Numbered from the stretch's first letter, positions 50,782 to 59,334 are shown. The stretch is DNA of 64,000 nt from Bacteroidales bacterium UBA4772 (GCA_002403305.1 DHHM01000023.1:201112-265111), one strand, 5' to 3'. Numbers and translations are program-made. Notes: generated by a model not told the origin, from the letters alone.

Positions 50782-52125
50782 TTATCTGCCTTTCAGCCTG
50801 TATCCGTGGATCGAGTAGTAGAGCAGTATAAGGTATGAAGGCAGGCACACCCAGTATGCGGCCTGCGTGCTGAAGATGTCAGCCAGTTTGCCGTAGATGA
50901 GGGGTATGATGGCTCCGCCCACGACTGACATTACCAGCAGTGCAGAGGCTGTCTTGGTGAACCGCCCCACACCGTTAAGCGCCAGGGGCCACATAGAGGG
51001 CCAGATAAGCGCATTGGCCAGTCCCAGGAGTGCCACAAAGAGAACGGTAACCGGTATCGTAAGCGTGACGGCGTCAAAGGTGACAAGATCCCTGAAGGGC
51101 ATTGTGATCTGTGCTGCCGACGGTGTGAATATTGCTCCCAGTGAGAAGATAATGCCCAGGATGGCTGATATCCTCAGGGCCTTAACCTGTGACAGTGCTT
51201 TTGGTATCAGGATGATACCCATGATATAGCCCAATATCATCCCGAGCATCGTCAGTGAGGTGAAGTATTTTGCCGATGACATTCCGATGTCGAGCGACTG
51301 GCCATACCTTATTATTGTGTCTCCGGCGATCACCTCCACACCGACGTAGAAGAAGAGCGCCACGGCCCCTATGATCATATGGGGGAAATGCCATATACTG
51401 GTCTTGTTGACGTTGGTCAACCCGACAGATGGCTCCTCGGCATCGGTGTCCACCTCTGGCAGGTGTGCCAAACGTAGCAGCAGCCCCAGTGCCCCGAGTA
51501 TGACCGCCATAATGATATAAGGATTGATGACCCGGGTTGCCAGGAGGTCAAGTATTTCAGCGCGTACCAAAGCATCGGTGGCGGCTGCAAGCTGCGCATC
51601 GAGGATGTGCGAGTCCTTGAGAATGTATGCTCCCAGTATCACCGGAGCTATGGCGCCGGCAAACTTGTTGGCTATGCCCATCATGCTTATGCGCTTGGCG
51701 GCACTCTCACGCGGACCTATAATGGTTACATAAGGATTGGAAGCTGTCTGCAGCAGCGCCATCCCTGTTCCCTGTACAAACAGCCCGAGAAGGAAAATGG
51801 CATAGTTGCGGGCCATGGCTGCAGGTATGAATATGAGCGCCCCGACAGCCATAACCCAGAGTCCTATCGACATGCCATTCTTGAAGCCTGTCTTCTTAAG
51901 AACCGCTGAAGAGGGAAGCGACATCACAAAATATGAGATGTAGAAGGCTGTGGTCACGAAATAGGCCTGGAAATCGGTCAGCTCACAGGCCGTGCGCAGA
52001 AAGGGTATCAGGATGCCGTTAAGCCATGTGACAAACCCGAAGATGAAAAAGAAAACAGCTATCACCGTCATACCGACGATGTAATTCTTCCGGCTTATGG
52101 GGGCCGCTGCTTCAACTATAGTCAT
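50782..52125 (-). CDS. Sugar MFS transporter (FucP/NagP-like)
   Basis: The 447-residue protein has 12 membrane segments with FFFIFGFVTWLNGILIPFLR near the N-terminus, the mark of the FucP/glucose-galactose/NagP group. QTASNPYVTIIGPRESAAKRIS and ALGLANALIWPSMWPLAL are further family blocks. It takes up a hexose or N-acetylhexosamine with protons. The kinase gene downstream favours an N-acetylhexosamine. Confidence 0.9.
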   Translation of the reverse strand: MTIVEAAAPISRKNYIVGMTVIAVFFFIFGFVTWLNGILIPFLRTACELTDFQAYFVTTAFYISYFVMSLPSSAVLKKTGFKNGMSIGLWVMAVGALIFIPAAMARNYAIFLLGLFVQGTGMALLQTASNPYVTIIGPRESAAKRISMMGIANKFAGAIAPVILGAYILKDSHILDAQLAAATDALVRAEILDLLATRVINPYIIMAVILGALGLLLRLAHLPEVDTDAEEPSVGLTNVNKTSIWHFPHMIIGAVALFFYVGVEVIAGDTIIRYGQSLDIGMSSAKYFTSLTMLGMILGYIMGIILIPKALSQVKALRISAILGIIFSLGAIFTPSAAQITMPFRDLVTFDAVTLTIPVTVLFVALLGLANALIWPSMWPLALNGVGRFTKTASALLVMSVVGGAIIPLIYGKLADIFSTQAAYWVCLPSYLILLYYSIHGYRLKGR

Positions 52126-52299
52126 TGTTATTACTTTATGGTGTGATCGTGATTAATGTATTACCTCCTTCAACAACAGGAAGGTCAGGGTTCAAAACTA
52201 ATCTTTTAAAAAATAAACTGCAATATCGAAAAACATTGTTTCATCCTGCATCGAAATAAAAGCGTAACATTCTCTTGTCACTGTTTCACTCTATAATGT

Positions 52300-52307
52300 T
52301 AATTTTG
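52300..52307 (+). promoter_or_regulatory. Bacteroidota -7 element TAATTTTG
   Basis: It lies 17 bases before the HAD phosphatase start, with a TTG 22 bases upstream fitting the -33 position. Confidence 0.65.
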
Positions 52308-52324
52308 CGGCATAGAAAAGAATT

Positions 52325-53116
52325 ATGGAAAACAGGGATGTCATTGAAAGAATAAAAAGCAGGAAGGCCTTCATCAGCGACATGGACGGCGTCATTTATC
52401 ACGGCAATAAACTGCTGCCGGGAGTTCCCGAGTTTGTAGAGTGGCTCAAGAGGGAGAACAAGAAGTTTCTCTTCCTGACAAACTCCAGCGAAAGGACTCA
52501 GAGAGAATTGCGGGAGAAGATGCTGCGGCTGGGGATTGACCTTGACGAGGATGTCTTTTATACCAGTGCGCTGGCGACAGCACAATTCCTTGCTTCTCAG
52601 AAGCCGGGGGGTACAGCTTATATTATCGGTGAGGCAGGATTGATCAATGCCCTTTACAATGCCGGCTTCACGATGAATAACTACAATCCCGACTATGTTG
52701 TCGTCGGAGACACACGCAGCTACAGCTTCGAGAAGATTGAGCAGGCGGTCAACCTGGTTCTGAGAGGGGCCAAGCTCATCGGGACCAATCCTGATCTCAC
52801 CGGTCCGGTGGAGAACGGCATCATTCCTGCCACCAAGGCTCTGATAGCGCCCATAGAGTTGGCAACCGGACGCAAGGCCTATTTTGTCGGGAAGCCCAAT
52901 CCTCTTATGATGAGAATAGCCCTGAAGAAGATAGGGTGCTCAAATGAAGAGACTGTGATTATAGGCGACAGAATGGATACGGACATCATTGCCGGGATAG
53001 AGTCTGAGATAGACACCCTCCTGGTGCTGACCGGTATATCCACGTTGAAGACAATTGACAAGTTTCCTTACAGGCCTGCCTATATTCTTGACGGCGTGGC
53101 GGATCTGGTGCAATAG
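52325..53116 (+). CDS. HAD-IIA phosphatase (NagD-like)
   Basis: The 263-residue HAD hydrolase has the nucleophile motif SDMDGVIYHG (D19, D21), FLTNSS (motif II), VGKPNPLMM (lysine motif III) and GDRMDTDI (motif IV). The IIA capping domain spans about residues 85-180. Family members dephosphorylate nucleotides, glycolytic by-products or sugar phosphates. It has its own promoter and is convergent with the ChaN-like gene. Confidence 0.92.
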   Translation: MENRDVIERIKSRKAFISDMDGVIYHGNKLLPGVPEFVEWLKRENKKFLFLTNSSERTQRELREKMLRLGIDLDEDVFYTSALATAQFLASQKPGGTAYIIGEAGLINALYNAGFTMNNYNPDYVVVGDTRSYSFEKIEQAVNLVLRGAKLIGTNPDLTGPVENGIIPATKALIAPIELATGRKAYFVGKPNPLMMRIALKKIGCSNEETVIIGDRMDTDIIAGIESEIDTLLVLTGISTLKTIDKFPYRPAYILDGVADLVQ

Positions 53117-53319
53117 GGTCAGAAAGCAGAGCCTGATATCCGTGCCACTGTTCCAGGCCGGGATGGTGTCCGGGGTCGGTCTCAGAGCCGCTGCTAATAC
53201 CTCTCAACGGGCTTACACCAGGAACACATACTATCAGTGTGACCGTACCCCAGGGCAAGCCTGAGGGCAGCAGTTTCTCACACTGGGACATCAGCGGAGT
53301 GCTGGTCGGCTCTTTCTGA
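53117..53319. other. Intergenic region with a protein-like remnant
   Basis: Between the convergent stops, one plus-strand frame ending at TGA 53317-53319 reads PLNGLTPGTHTISVTVPQG and then SFSHWDISGVLVG, like the end of a secreted beta-sandwich domain. It has no start codon and may be a gene fragment or chance. I see no terminator hairpin here. Confidence 0.3.
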
Positions 53320-54195
53320 TCAGTATGTACGTGTCATCGTCTGCGGGACGGCGATGATGAAATCGGCCAGACCCGTATTATCAGGATGGAGTGTCTCAAT
53401 CTCGTCCTGGAGAACGGTGGTGATGGTCGCCACTCTGATGCCGGGACGGTAGAGTTGGAGATAATAGATGATGCCCTGGTAGTTCTCTGAATGATATGCC
53501 CCGTTGTAGTGTATGAATTTCTGTCCCAGCTCAAGGTTGCTGACGATAAAGTGGGCCATGGTAGCATCCTTCGCCGCCTGGGCTTTGGGTAAGTTCTCGT
53601 TGGGCTTGCCGCCCATGCCCGGCATGCCGTGCATCGACATCATATCCTTGTAGCATTTCAGTTCAGGGTCATAAGGCATCGGCAGTGGGGCAATGAGCTT
53701 TTTGGCATCGGCAGTGAGGCTGTCAAGCACCTCAAATCCTCCCCGTGACACTATGGAAGCATACCTCCTGGGTATGTTGGTGGCAATAAAGGGGAGACTG
53801 TTCTTCCTTGCAAACTCCACAAGCGGCTTGTAGTCGGTTTTGTAGTTTTTCCAGAGCTTGACCTCCGCCTCAAACTTATCACTCTCGTATCGTCCTGAGA
53901 GATATTCGTCAAGCACCAGCTGGTCATCGGCTTCGAACATCTCTGCGCCAAGAACAAAGCCGGTGCCGGCTTTCCTGAATAGATCAGCGGTAACTTCATA
54001 TTCCAGCCAGTGTGAGATGGGGTTGTCATGGAGCTCTCCGAAGAAGATCACGTCAGCTGAACTGACGGTTTTGATCATCTCCTGGTAGGTAGTCTTATTG
54101 CCCTCATTGTCATACAGCTTGTATGCCGGTTTGTCAGACCTGAATGAAAGAAGTGCAAGTGAAATGGTGAGAAGAAAGAGTGATGATGTTTTCAT
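53320..54195 (-). CDS. ChaN-family haem-binding-like lipoprotein
   Basis: About 291 residues from ATG 54195. It has a signal peptide (KTSSLFLLTISLALLSF) and the ChaN fold: FFGELHDN (51-58) early, RYESDKFEAEVKLWKNY, FIATNIPRRYASIV and HYNGAYHSENYQGI. ChaN-like proteins bind haem or iron and belong to the TIKI/EreA-like superfamily. A lipobox cysteine is not evident. It stands alone. Confidence 0.85.
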   Translation of the reverse strand: MKTSSLFLLTISLALLSFRSDKPAYKLYDNEGNKTTYQEMIKTVSSADVIFFGELHDNPISHWLEYEVTADLFRKAGTGFVLGAEMFEADDQLVLDEYLSGRYESDKFEAEVKLWKNYKTDYKPLVEFARKNSLPFIATNIPRRYASIVSRGGFEVLDSLTADAKKLIAPLPMPYDPELKCYKDMMSMHGMPGMGGKPNENLPKAQAAKDATMAHFIVSNLELGQKFIHYNGAYHSENYQGIIYYLQLYRPGIRVATITTVLQDEIETLHPDNTGLADFIIAVPQTMTRTY

Positions 54196-54268
54196 AGTGC
54201 CGGGGTATTGATTATTTGCAACTAAATACAAATTAAATCAATAATTGTTCTTCCCGACACCGGCCCGG

Positions 54269-54441
54269 CTATTTGTTGCTGTGTGCAGTGAGCATGGCTT
54301 TTACATTGTAATCCTTGGTATAATAGAATGCCGACCTGCCCTGCTTGTCCTTGATGAGTGGGTCGGCGCCGCTGTCGAGCAGCAGCCTGACGACATCACT
54401 ATACCCGTTCTGTGAGGCCATGATCAGTGCCGTTGATCCGG
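54269..54441 (-). pseudogene. Ankyrin-repeat gene fragment
   Basis: The minus strand translates to a clean ankyrin repeat (STALIMASQNGYSDVVRLLL then DSGADPLIKDKQG) and a short tail ending at stop 54269-54271. No start codon or upstream repeats remain in frame. The rest of the gene has been lost, leaving a C-terminal remnant of at least 57 residues. Confidence 0.8.
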
Positions 54442-54453
54442 GACGGAAGAAAG

Positions 54454-54519
54454 TTACTTTTTGAAGTGTCTGACCAGGTAAACAACGACGGCAGAAATGA
54501 TTATAGATAATGTTATCAT
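54454..54519 (-). CDS. Possible 21-residue membrane micropeptide
   Basis: An ATG-started minus-strand ORF just upstream of the ankyrin remnant encodes a hydrophobic helix (LSIIISAVVVYLV) with a basic C-terminus (RHFKK). An in-frame stop precedes the start. Its size and composition fit a single-pass membrane micropeptide, but it has no recognised homologue and may be a chance frame. Confidence 0.35.
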   Translation of the reverse strand: MITLSIIISAVVVYLVRHFKK

Positions 54520-54596
54520 CAATAAAATTTAAGGATGCAAGACCCCGATACGGGATTTAGTAAATGGTTTAAGGGGAGAAGATAGTCCCGGTCTTG

Positions 54597-54770
54597 TTAT
54601 TCCTTCTCTTTCTCTTTCTCTCTCTCGAACCTTCGCGCTATGGCTTCATTCTCTTCCCTGGCACGGATATCCCTCTGAAGGGAGTACTCTTCTCTGCGTT
54701 TGGCCATAGCCTTAATGTTTTCCTCGTTTAGTTCAGGAAAACGGTCGTTAACAGTTATTTCATGTTGCAT
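54597..54770 (-). CDS. 57-residue charged helical protein
   Basis: This minus-strand gene (MQHEITVNDRFPELNEENI and onward) encodes a very charged helical protein ending in EKEKEKE. It starts at ATG 54768-54770, only four bases after a TATCTTTG promoter box (54775-54782), so the transcript is probably leaderless. The composition is protein-like rather than random. Nothing nearby suggests a role, and I do not recognise the family. Confidence 0.6.
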   Translation of the reverse strand: MQHEITVNDRFPELNEENIKAMAKRREEYSLQRDIRAREENEAIARRFEREKEKEKE

Positions 54771-54774
54771 GATG

Positions 54775-54782
54775 CAAAGATA
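54775..54782 (-). promoter_or_regulatory. Bacteroidota -7 element TATCTTTG
   Basis: On the minus strand the box is followed after four bases by the ATG of the 57-residue protein, which implies a leaderless or near-leaderless mRNA. Confidence 0.6.
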
Positions 54783-54955
54783 CTACATAAAAGGGCCTGA
54801 TTTACAAAACACTGAAAATAAACCCGGGGCTTCACGGGTGAACGATACTAATCTGTTCTTGAATCGAACAAAAATGTGTTTTGTCCGTATAAATCTTATT
54901 GATTGGATTTTATAGTCATAGTTAATTAATCGTCAAAATCCGAACCGTGTTGATC

Positions 54956-55345
54956 ATGAAAAAGTATTTTTTGCTTCTGATCGTTATGTTGATCGGTCTC
55001 GATGGTTTTTCGCAGACATTCAGGAGCCGGTCGGCCACCATAAGAAAAGACGGTTTTGAGATAGACCGGACTGAGCGGTCGATCTATATCAGCGACAGGG
55101 AGATAACGATCTCCAACTACCTGAATGGCAACACCAGTCCGCTGGTGCTGAGTGTATATCTCATAGAGGAAAAGGAGGACAGGTTTGACGGCAACTGCAA
55201 GCATTACTACTGCATTGTGAAAAATGATGAACAGTTAAGTCCCTGCCGCAAGATCATTGTCATCCGAAGGCCATACTCCATCACTCTCGAGCTCTTTCTG
55301 GCAGACAACAACAAGTACGTGCACGACCTGGAGATAAATGGGTAG
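54956..55345 (+). CDS. Exported hypothetical protein
   Basis: About 129 residues from ATG 54956. A signal peptide (KKYFLLLIVMLIGLDGFSQ) precedes a beta-rich domain with cysteines in GNCKHYYC and SPCRK. No family is recognised. It may be a small periplasmic or outer-membrane protein. It is convergent with the tRNA gene. Confidence 0.7.
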   Translation: MKKYFLLLIVMLIGLDGFSQTFRSRSATIRKDGFEIDRTERSIYISDREITISNYLNGNTSPLVLSVYLIEEKEDRFDGNCKHYYCIVKNDEQLSPCRKIIVIRRPYSITLELFLADNNKYVHDLEING

Positions 55346-55377
55346 GGGTAAGCGAGCTTCTTCGGCTTATTCAAAAT

Positions 55378-55400
55378 AAAAAATCCTGCTTGCGCAGGAT
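55378..55400 (-). terminator. Terminator downstream of tRNA-Arg
   Basis: GCAGGAT and ATCCTGC (55383-55389 and 55394-55400 on the plus strand) form a 7-bp stem around a 4-base loop, followed on the minus strand by five T bases. Confidence 0.8.
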
Positions 55401-55409
55401 GATTTCTTG

Positions 55410-55483
55410 TGATCCCGGCGGGATTCAAACCCACAACCTTCTGATCCGTAGTCAGATGCTCTATTCAGTTAAGCTACGGGACC
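55410..55483 (-). tRNA. tRNA-Arg, anticodon ACG
   Basis: Read on the minus strand, the acceptor arm GGTCCCG pairs with CGGGATC with one G-T wobble. The D arm GCTTAACTGAATAGAGC and the T arm with GGTTTGAATCC are present. The anticodon loop CTACGGA gives ACG, reading arginine CGN codons after wobble modification. The terminal CCA is not encoded; the base after the acceptor stem is A. A TATCTTTG promoter lies 11 bases upstream. Confidence 0.95.
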
Positions 55484-55494
55484 GTTTGAGGGTG

Positions 55495-55502
55495 CAAAGA
55501 TA
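55495..55502 (-). promoter_or_regulatory. Bacteroidota -7 element TATCTTTG for tRNA-Arg
   Basis: A TAnnTTTG match on the minus strand, 11 bases before the tRNA 5' end. Confidence 0.65.
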
Positions 55503-55649
55503 AAATAATTTTCATTTTTCACGGAATAATTCTTCACGGTTCTGGCAGAAGATGACGGTTAAATGCTACAGTGACAGTGCATGCGGCTTCTGTGGCAGCA
55601 GATAGCATTTGAATTTAAGTGAATTATACGATTATTTACTACCTTTTTA

Positions 55650-55663
55650 TGAGCATATGTTCA
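55650..55663. promoter_or_regulatory. Palindromic operator TGAGCATATGTTCA
   Basis: The site has one mismatch to the perfect palindrome at 59818-59831 and lies one base upstream of the -7 box TATATTTG (55665-55672), where a regulator would exclude polymerase. It precedes the DUF89-radical SAM-HdrC-HdrB operon. Confidence 0.7.
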
Positions 55664-55664
55664 T

Positions 55665-55672
55665 TATATTTG
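55665..55672 (+). promoter_or_regulatory. Bacteroidota -7 element TATATTTG before the DUF89-Hdr operon
   Basis: It matches TAnnTTTG and lies 41 bases before the ATG at 55714, immediately after the palindrome. Confidence 0.65.
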
Positions 55673-55713
55673 CATATTGAATAAAAAGGCCCGGCTCTTA
55701 CTGTCAAACTAAT

Positions 55714-56586
55714 ATGATATCCGACTACCGCTGCATATACTGCCTTATGAAGTCCTACGGGAACAGACTTGAGAAAGCCGAAATCCCGTCAGAGGCCAAG
55801 GAGCAGTTCACCCGGGGTATGCTCGTGATCCTGAATGAAAAATGGTACGGCATATCGGCACCTGACTGCGCCCGTGATATCCAGAGCCTCTACAGGTCGG
55901 TCATCAATGATCCTGACCCGTACCTGGAGATCAAGCGTGAGAGCAATGACACGGTTCTGGCGATGTACAGCGACCTGGAGGGGATGGTGAGGAGCTCTTC
56001 CGACCCCTTCATCACTGCCGTCAAGCTGGCCATAGCAGGCAATATAATTGACTTTGCCGTGCATGATCATTGTGACCTGCACGGAACAATGGAACAGGTT
56101 CTTAATTCCGATTTTGCCATAGACCATACCGGCCCGATGAGAGAAGATCTGAGCAGGGCGCAGAAGGTACTCTATATAGGAGACAACGCCGGCGAGATTG
56201 TATTTGACAAGCTGCTGGTCACCGAGATGTCGCATCCCGGCCTCACTTTCTCTGTCAGAGGGGCCCCGGCAATCAATGATGCCACCATGGAGGATGCTGA
56301 GTATGTTGGGATGACCGGGGTGACGAAAGTTATCTCAAGTGGATATGACGCTCCCACAACGGTAGTTTCAAGGTCAGGCGACATTTTTCGCAGATGCTAT
56401 GAGGAGGCAGATCTGATCATCTCCAAGGGACAGGGCAACCTTGAGGGACTGATAGTGGAGCATGACCGCCGGATATACTTCCTGTTGATGGTCAAATGCG
56501 ACGTGATTGCCGAATACCTGGGTGTAAAGAAAGGCAGCTTCGTGGTTTACAATGATGTCATTGCAAAAACAGAAAACAGAAAATAA
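55714..56586 (+). CDS. DUF89 metal-dependent damage-control phosphatase-like protein
   Basis: The 290-residue protein has an N-terminal CxxC (C7, C10), AGNIIDF (108-114) and the DUF89 active site YIGDNAGEIVFD, with the metal-binding D157/N158, plus a late SKGQGNLEGL block. The family includes metal-dependent phosphatases that remove damaged or surplus sugar-phosphate metabolites. The prokaryotic subgroup with the extra CxxC is untested. It starts a four-gene operon; the radical SAM gene follows after 6 bp. The palindromic promoter suggests metal- or redox-linked control. Confidence 0.88.
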   Translation: MISDYRCIYCLMKSYGNRLEKAEIPSEAKEQFTRGMLVILNEKWYGISAPDCARDIQSLYRSVINDPDPYLEIKRESNDTVLAMYSDLEGMVRSSSDPFITAVKLAIAGNIIDFAVHDHCDLHGTMEQVLNSDFAIDHTGPMREDLSRAQKVLYIGDNAGEIVFDKLLVTEMSHPGLTFSVRGAPAINDATMEDAEYVGMTGVTKVISSGYDAPTTVVSRSGDIFRRCYEEADLIISKGQGNLEGLIVEHDRRIYFLLMVKCDVIAEYLGVKKGSFVVYNDVIAKTENRK

Positions 56587-56592
56587 AGCATC

Positions 56593-57534
56593 ATGATAAG
56601 TTTCGGTCCTGTTCCTTCGCGACGCCTTGGCAAGAGTCTTGGCATAAACAATATCATCAGGCCGAAAGTCTGTTCGTACAGTTGTGTCTATTGCCAGGTG
56701 GGACAGACAAGGAACCCCACCCTTACCAGGCAGTTGTTTTTCACGCCTGAGCAGATTTTCCGTGAGACGGAGAGCCACCTTGGCAAACTCTCCCCTGGCG
56801 ACCGACCTGATTACCTTACGTTTGTCTCCAACGGTGAGCCTACGCTCGACATAAACCTCGGGAGATCAATCGACATGCTCCGGAGCCTGGATGTCCCGAT
56901 TGCGGTCATCACCAACTCCTCAATGCTGTCCGATCCGGAGGTGCGCAGCGAGCTTTCGAGGGCTGACTGGGTCTCATTGAAGGTTGACGCCGCCGACGCC
57001 AATACCTGGCAGGAGGTGAACCGCCCGGTGGAGGGGCTGGCATTTGACACCCTGCTGGAAGGAGTGATGCTGTTTGCAGGCCAGTACAAGGGTAAGCTGC
57101 GGACGGAGACCCTGCTATGCAAGGGGATAAACGACAGCCAGGAAAACCTCAGGGGTGTAGCTGCAATTATCACCGCCATGAAAGCCGGTAAAGCCTACAT
57201 CTCAGTACCCATAAGGCCTCCTGCAGAAAAGGGTATTATGCCACCCGGGGTGGAGACTGTGAATATTGCCTGGCAGATATTCAGGGAGGCAGGTATCAAC
57301 ACCGAACTGCTCACCGGGTTCGAAGGGGTTGACACCGGCTTTACGGGTAACATATATGAAGACATACTCAATATAACCGCAGTCCACCCACTCAGGGAGG
57401 ATTCCCTCAGAGAGCTTCTCATGAAGAACGGTGCTGATTTCAGCATCGTTGAGTCACTGCTGAGCCAGAGACTGATAAAACGCACTTTCTACGAGGGACA
57501 CAAATTTTACCTGCGGGATTTTCAGGTGAAGTAA
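56593..57534 (+). CDS. Radical SAM protein (COG0731-like)
   Basis: The 313-residue protein has the radical SAM motif VCSYSCVYC (C27, C31, C34) and FVSNGEPTLDINLG, typical of the COG0731 group related to wyosine-base enzymes. The C-terminal 60 residues, HPLREDSLRELLMKNGADFS and onward, look like a small helical or winged domain. It probably modifies a protein, RNA or cofactor using SAM and an external electron source; the HdrC/HdrB genes just downstream could be that source, but this is inference. Confidence 0.88.
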   Translation: MISFGPVPSRRLGKSLGINNIIRPKVCSYSCVYCQVGQTRNPTLTRQLFFTPEQIFRETESHLGKLSPGDRPDYLTFVSNGEPTLDINLGRSIDMLRSLDVPIAVITNSSMLSDPEVRSELSRADWVSLKVDAADANTWQEVNRPVEGLAFDTLLEGVMLFAGQYKGKLRTETLLCKGINDSQENLRGVAAIITAMKAGKAYISVPIRPPAEKGIMPPGVETVNIAWQIFREAGINTELLTGFEGVDTGFTGNIYEDILNITAVHPLREDSLRELLMKNGADFSIVESLLSQRLIKRTFYEGHKFYLRDFQVK

Positions 57535-57587
57535 AGAGCACAGACAAAAAGGCACAAACAATCTTATAAGCTATAGTACTGACTGAA

Positions 57588-58277
57588 ATGGGTGATTTGT
57601 ACAAAGAACTGGAAAAGGATATCAGGTACCGCGAGGGACTGAACGCCTGCATCAACTGCGGCATCTGCACTTCTGTATGTCCTGCCGCCGAGGTGAGCGA
57701 TTATGATCCGAGGATGGTGGTAGACACTGTTCAGCAAAAGGATGAGAATCTGCTGAGAGAGCTTTTGAAGAGTGACACCATCTGGAGATGCGGTGAATGC
57801 CTGTCGTGCAAGACCCGATGCCCCAGGGGCAATGTGCCGTGTTATATCATACAGTCGCTCAGGTCACTCTCGATCGAGACAGGCCTCTTTGCAGAGAGCA
57901 GGGAGGGACGCAAACAGCTGGTGGTAAAACGCACAGTAGGAGATCATATTCTGAAGTACGGATACTGTGTCTATATAGACGAAGTCAAAAATGAATGGTA
58001 TCCGGAGCAGGGCCCGGTATGGGAATGGCTCAGGGAGAACAGGAAAGAGACCCTTGAACGGTTCAATACCAGCTACGGGAAAGAACAGGCCGGCACTCTG
58101 AGGAACACAGCACAGGAGTCGCTTGACGACCTGAAGAGAATATTTGATGAAACGGGCGGTACGGCACGGTTTAACAAAATAGAAGAATTCTCAGCCAGGA
58201 AGGCTGCTGAGGCCGGCAAGGATTTCTCGGAAGAGCGGGATGAATACTTTAACATGCTGAACAATGGCGAAGAGTAG
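57588..58277 (+). CDS. HdrC-like 4Fe-4S protein
   Basis: The 229-residue protein carries two CxxCxxCxxxC clusters in its first 80 residues (C21, C24, C27, C31 and C68, C71, C74, C78), the mark of HdrC subunits of heterodisulfide reductases. A charged C-terminal extension of about 120 residues is unusual for the family. It passes electrons between an HdrA-type flavoprotein and HdrB. Its stop lies inside the start of the HdrB gene (14-bp overlap), so they are translationally coupled. Confidence 0.9.
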   Translation: MGDLYKELEKDIRYREGLNACINCGICTSVCPAAEVSDYDPRMVVDTVQQKDENLLRELLKSDTIWRCGECLSCKTRCPRGNVPCYIIQSLRSLSIETGLFAESREGRKQLVVKRTVGDHILKYGYCVYIDEVKNEWYPEQGPVWEWLRENRKETLERFNTSYGKEQAGTLRNTAQESLDDLKRIFDETGGTARFNKIEEFSARKAAEAGKDFSEERDEYFNMLNNGEE

Positions 58278-59334
58278 AAAAAACGAGATATGGGAGGCTT
58301 ACCAGAAAGAAATAGCCGAAGACCATTATTATTTTGCAAGGAGCTGCATCAGGCAGAACTTTTTCCCTGCTGCCGAGGGGTTGTACCTGAAGATACTGCA
58401 GGATGAACTCGGACTTGATGTTTTCGATGATCCGCGGCAGACATCATGTACCGGCATTGCGTATCATTCAGGCGTGCTTCCGTTTGAAACAATCATGACT
58501 GTGGTTGCCCGCCAGTTTGCCCTGATGAATGAAGCGGGCTATAAAAACTTCGTTGTCTCCTGCGTGACATCATTTGGAATATACGTTGAGGTACTCGAGA
58601 CCTGGAAACATAACCCCGATATTGAAAAGAGAGCTCATGAGGCACTGTTTAATGCAACCGGAAAGAGTTTTGAGATACCTGAAAACCTGGTTCATGCCAG
58701 CGATGTGATCTACAAGTACAGGGAGAAGCTCGGCGCAAAAATCAGGAAGCGGCTGGTAAATGCCTCAACAGGTGAGCCGCTGAAAGTAGTAGATCATATC
58801 GGATGCCATTATGCCAAGATCTTTCCGGAGAAGGGAATAGGAGGGGCGGAGTTTCCGTATGTGCTGGCAGGCCTGATAGATTCATGGGGCGGTGACCAGG
58901 TTGATTACCCCGAACGGCGTCATTGTTGCGGGTTCGGCTTCAGACAGTATATAATCAAATCGAACAGGGGCTATTCGGTCGCCAACTCCAAAAAGAAATT
59001 TGACTCGATGGAACCCTTCAAGCCTGACCTGATCATTGCCAACTGCCCCGGATGCACCTACTTCCTCGACCGTTGGCAGTATGTCATTGCAGAGATGGAA
59101 GGCAAAACATACGGTGCTGACGGCTATGGAATCCCCGTTCTGACTTACGAGGAACTGACAGGATTGCTTCTCGGCTACGATCCGTGGGACATAGGATTGC
59201 AGACCCATGAGGTGGCCGTAGAACCGTTGCTTGACAAGCTGGGGATCAGTTATAACCCCGAAACCAAGTATGACGGGCTTAACGGCAGGAAACTGAAAGT
59301 GCCGGAAAACCCCGCACATCTGAAGATATGCTGA
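58264..59334 (+). CDS. HdrB-like CCG-domain protein
   Basis: The 356-residue protein is longer than typical HdrB (about 290). The C-terminal CCG cluster is intact: C181, C221-C222-G223 in RRHCCGFGF, C261 and C264 in NCPGC. The N-terminal counterpart is degenerate: C28, a SCTG at 61-64 in place of CCG, and C100. HdrB forms noncubane 4Fe-4S clusters that reduce disulfides in methanogens; here the substrate is unknown, and one site may be lost. It is coupled to HdrC by overlap and ends the operon. Confidence 0.88.
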   Translation: MAKSRKNEIWEAYQKEIAEDHYYFARSCIRQNFFPAAEGLYLKILQDELGLDVFDDPRQTSCTGIAYHSGVLPFETIMTVVARQFALMNEAGYKNFVVSCVTSFGIYVEVLETWKHNPDIEKRAHEALFNATGKSFEIPENLVHASDVIYKYREKLGAKIRKRLVNASTGEPLKVVDHIGCHYAKIFPEKGIGGAEFPYVLAGLIDSWGGDQVDYPERRHCCGFGFRQYIIKSNRGYSVANSKKKFDSMEPFKPDLIIANCPGCTYFLDRWQYVIAEMEGKTYGADGYGIPVLTYEELTGLLLGYDPWDIGLQTHEVAVEPLLDKLGISYNPETKYDGLNGRKLKVPENPAHLKIC

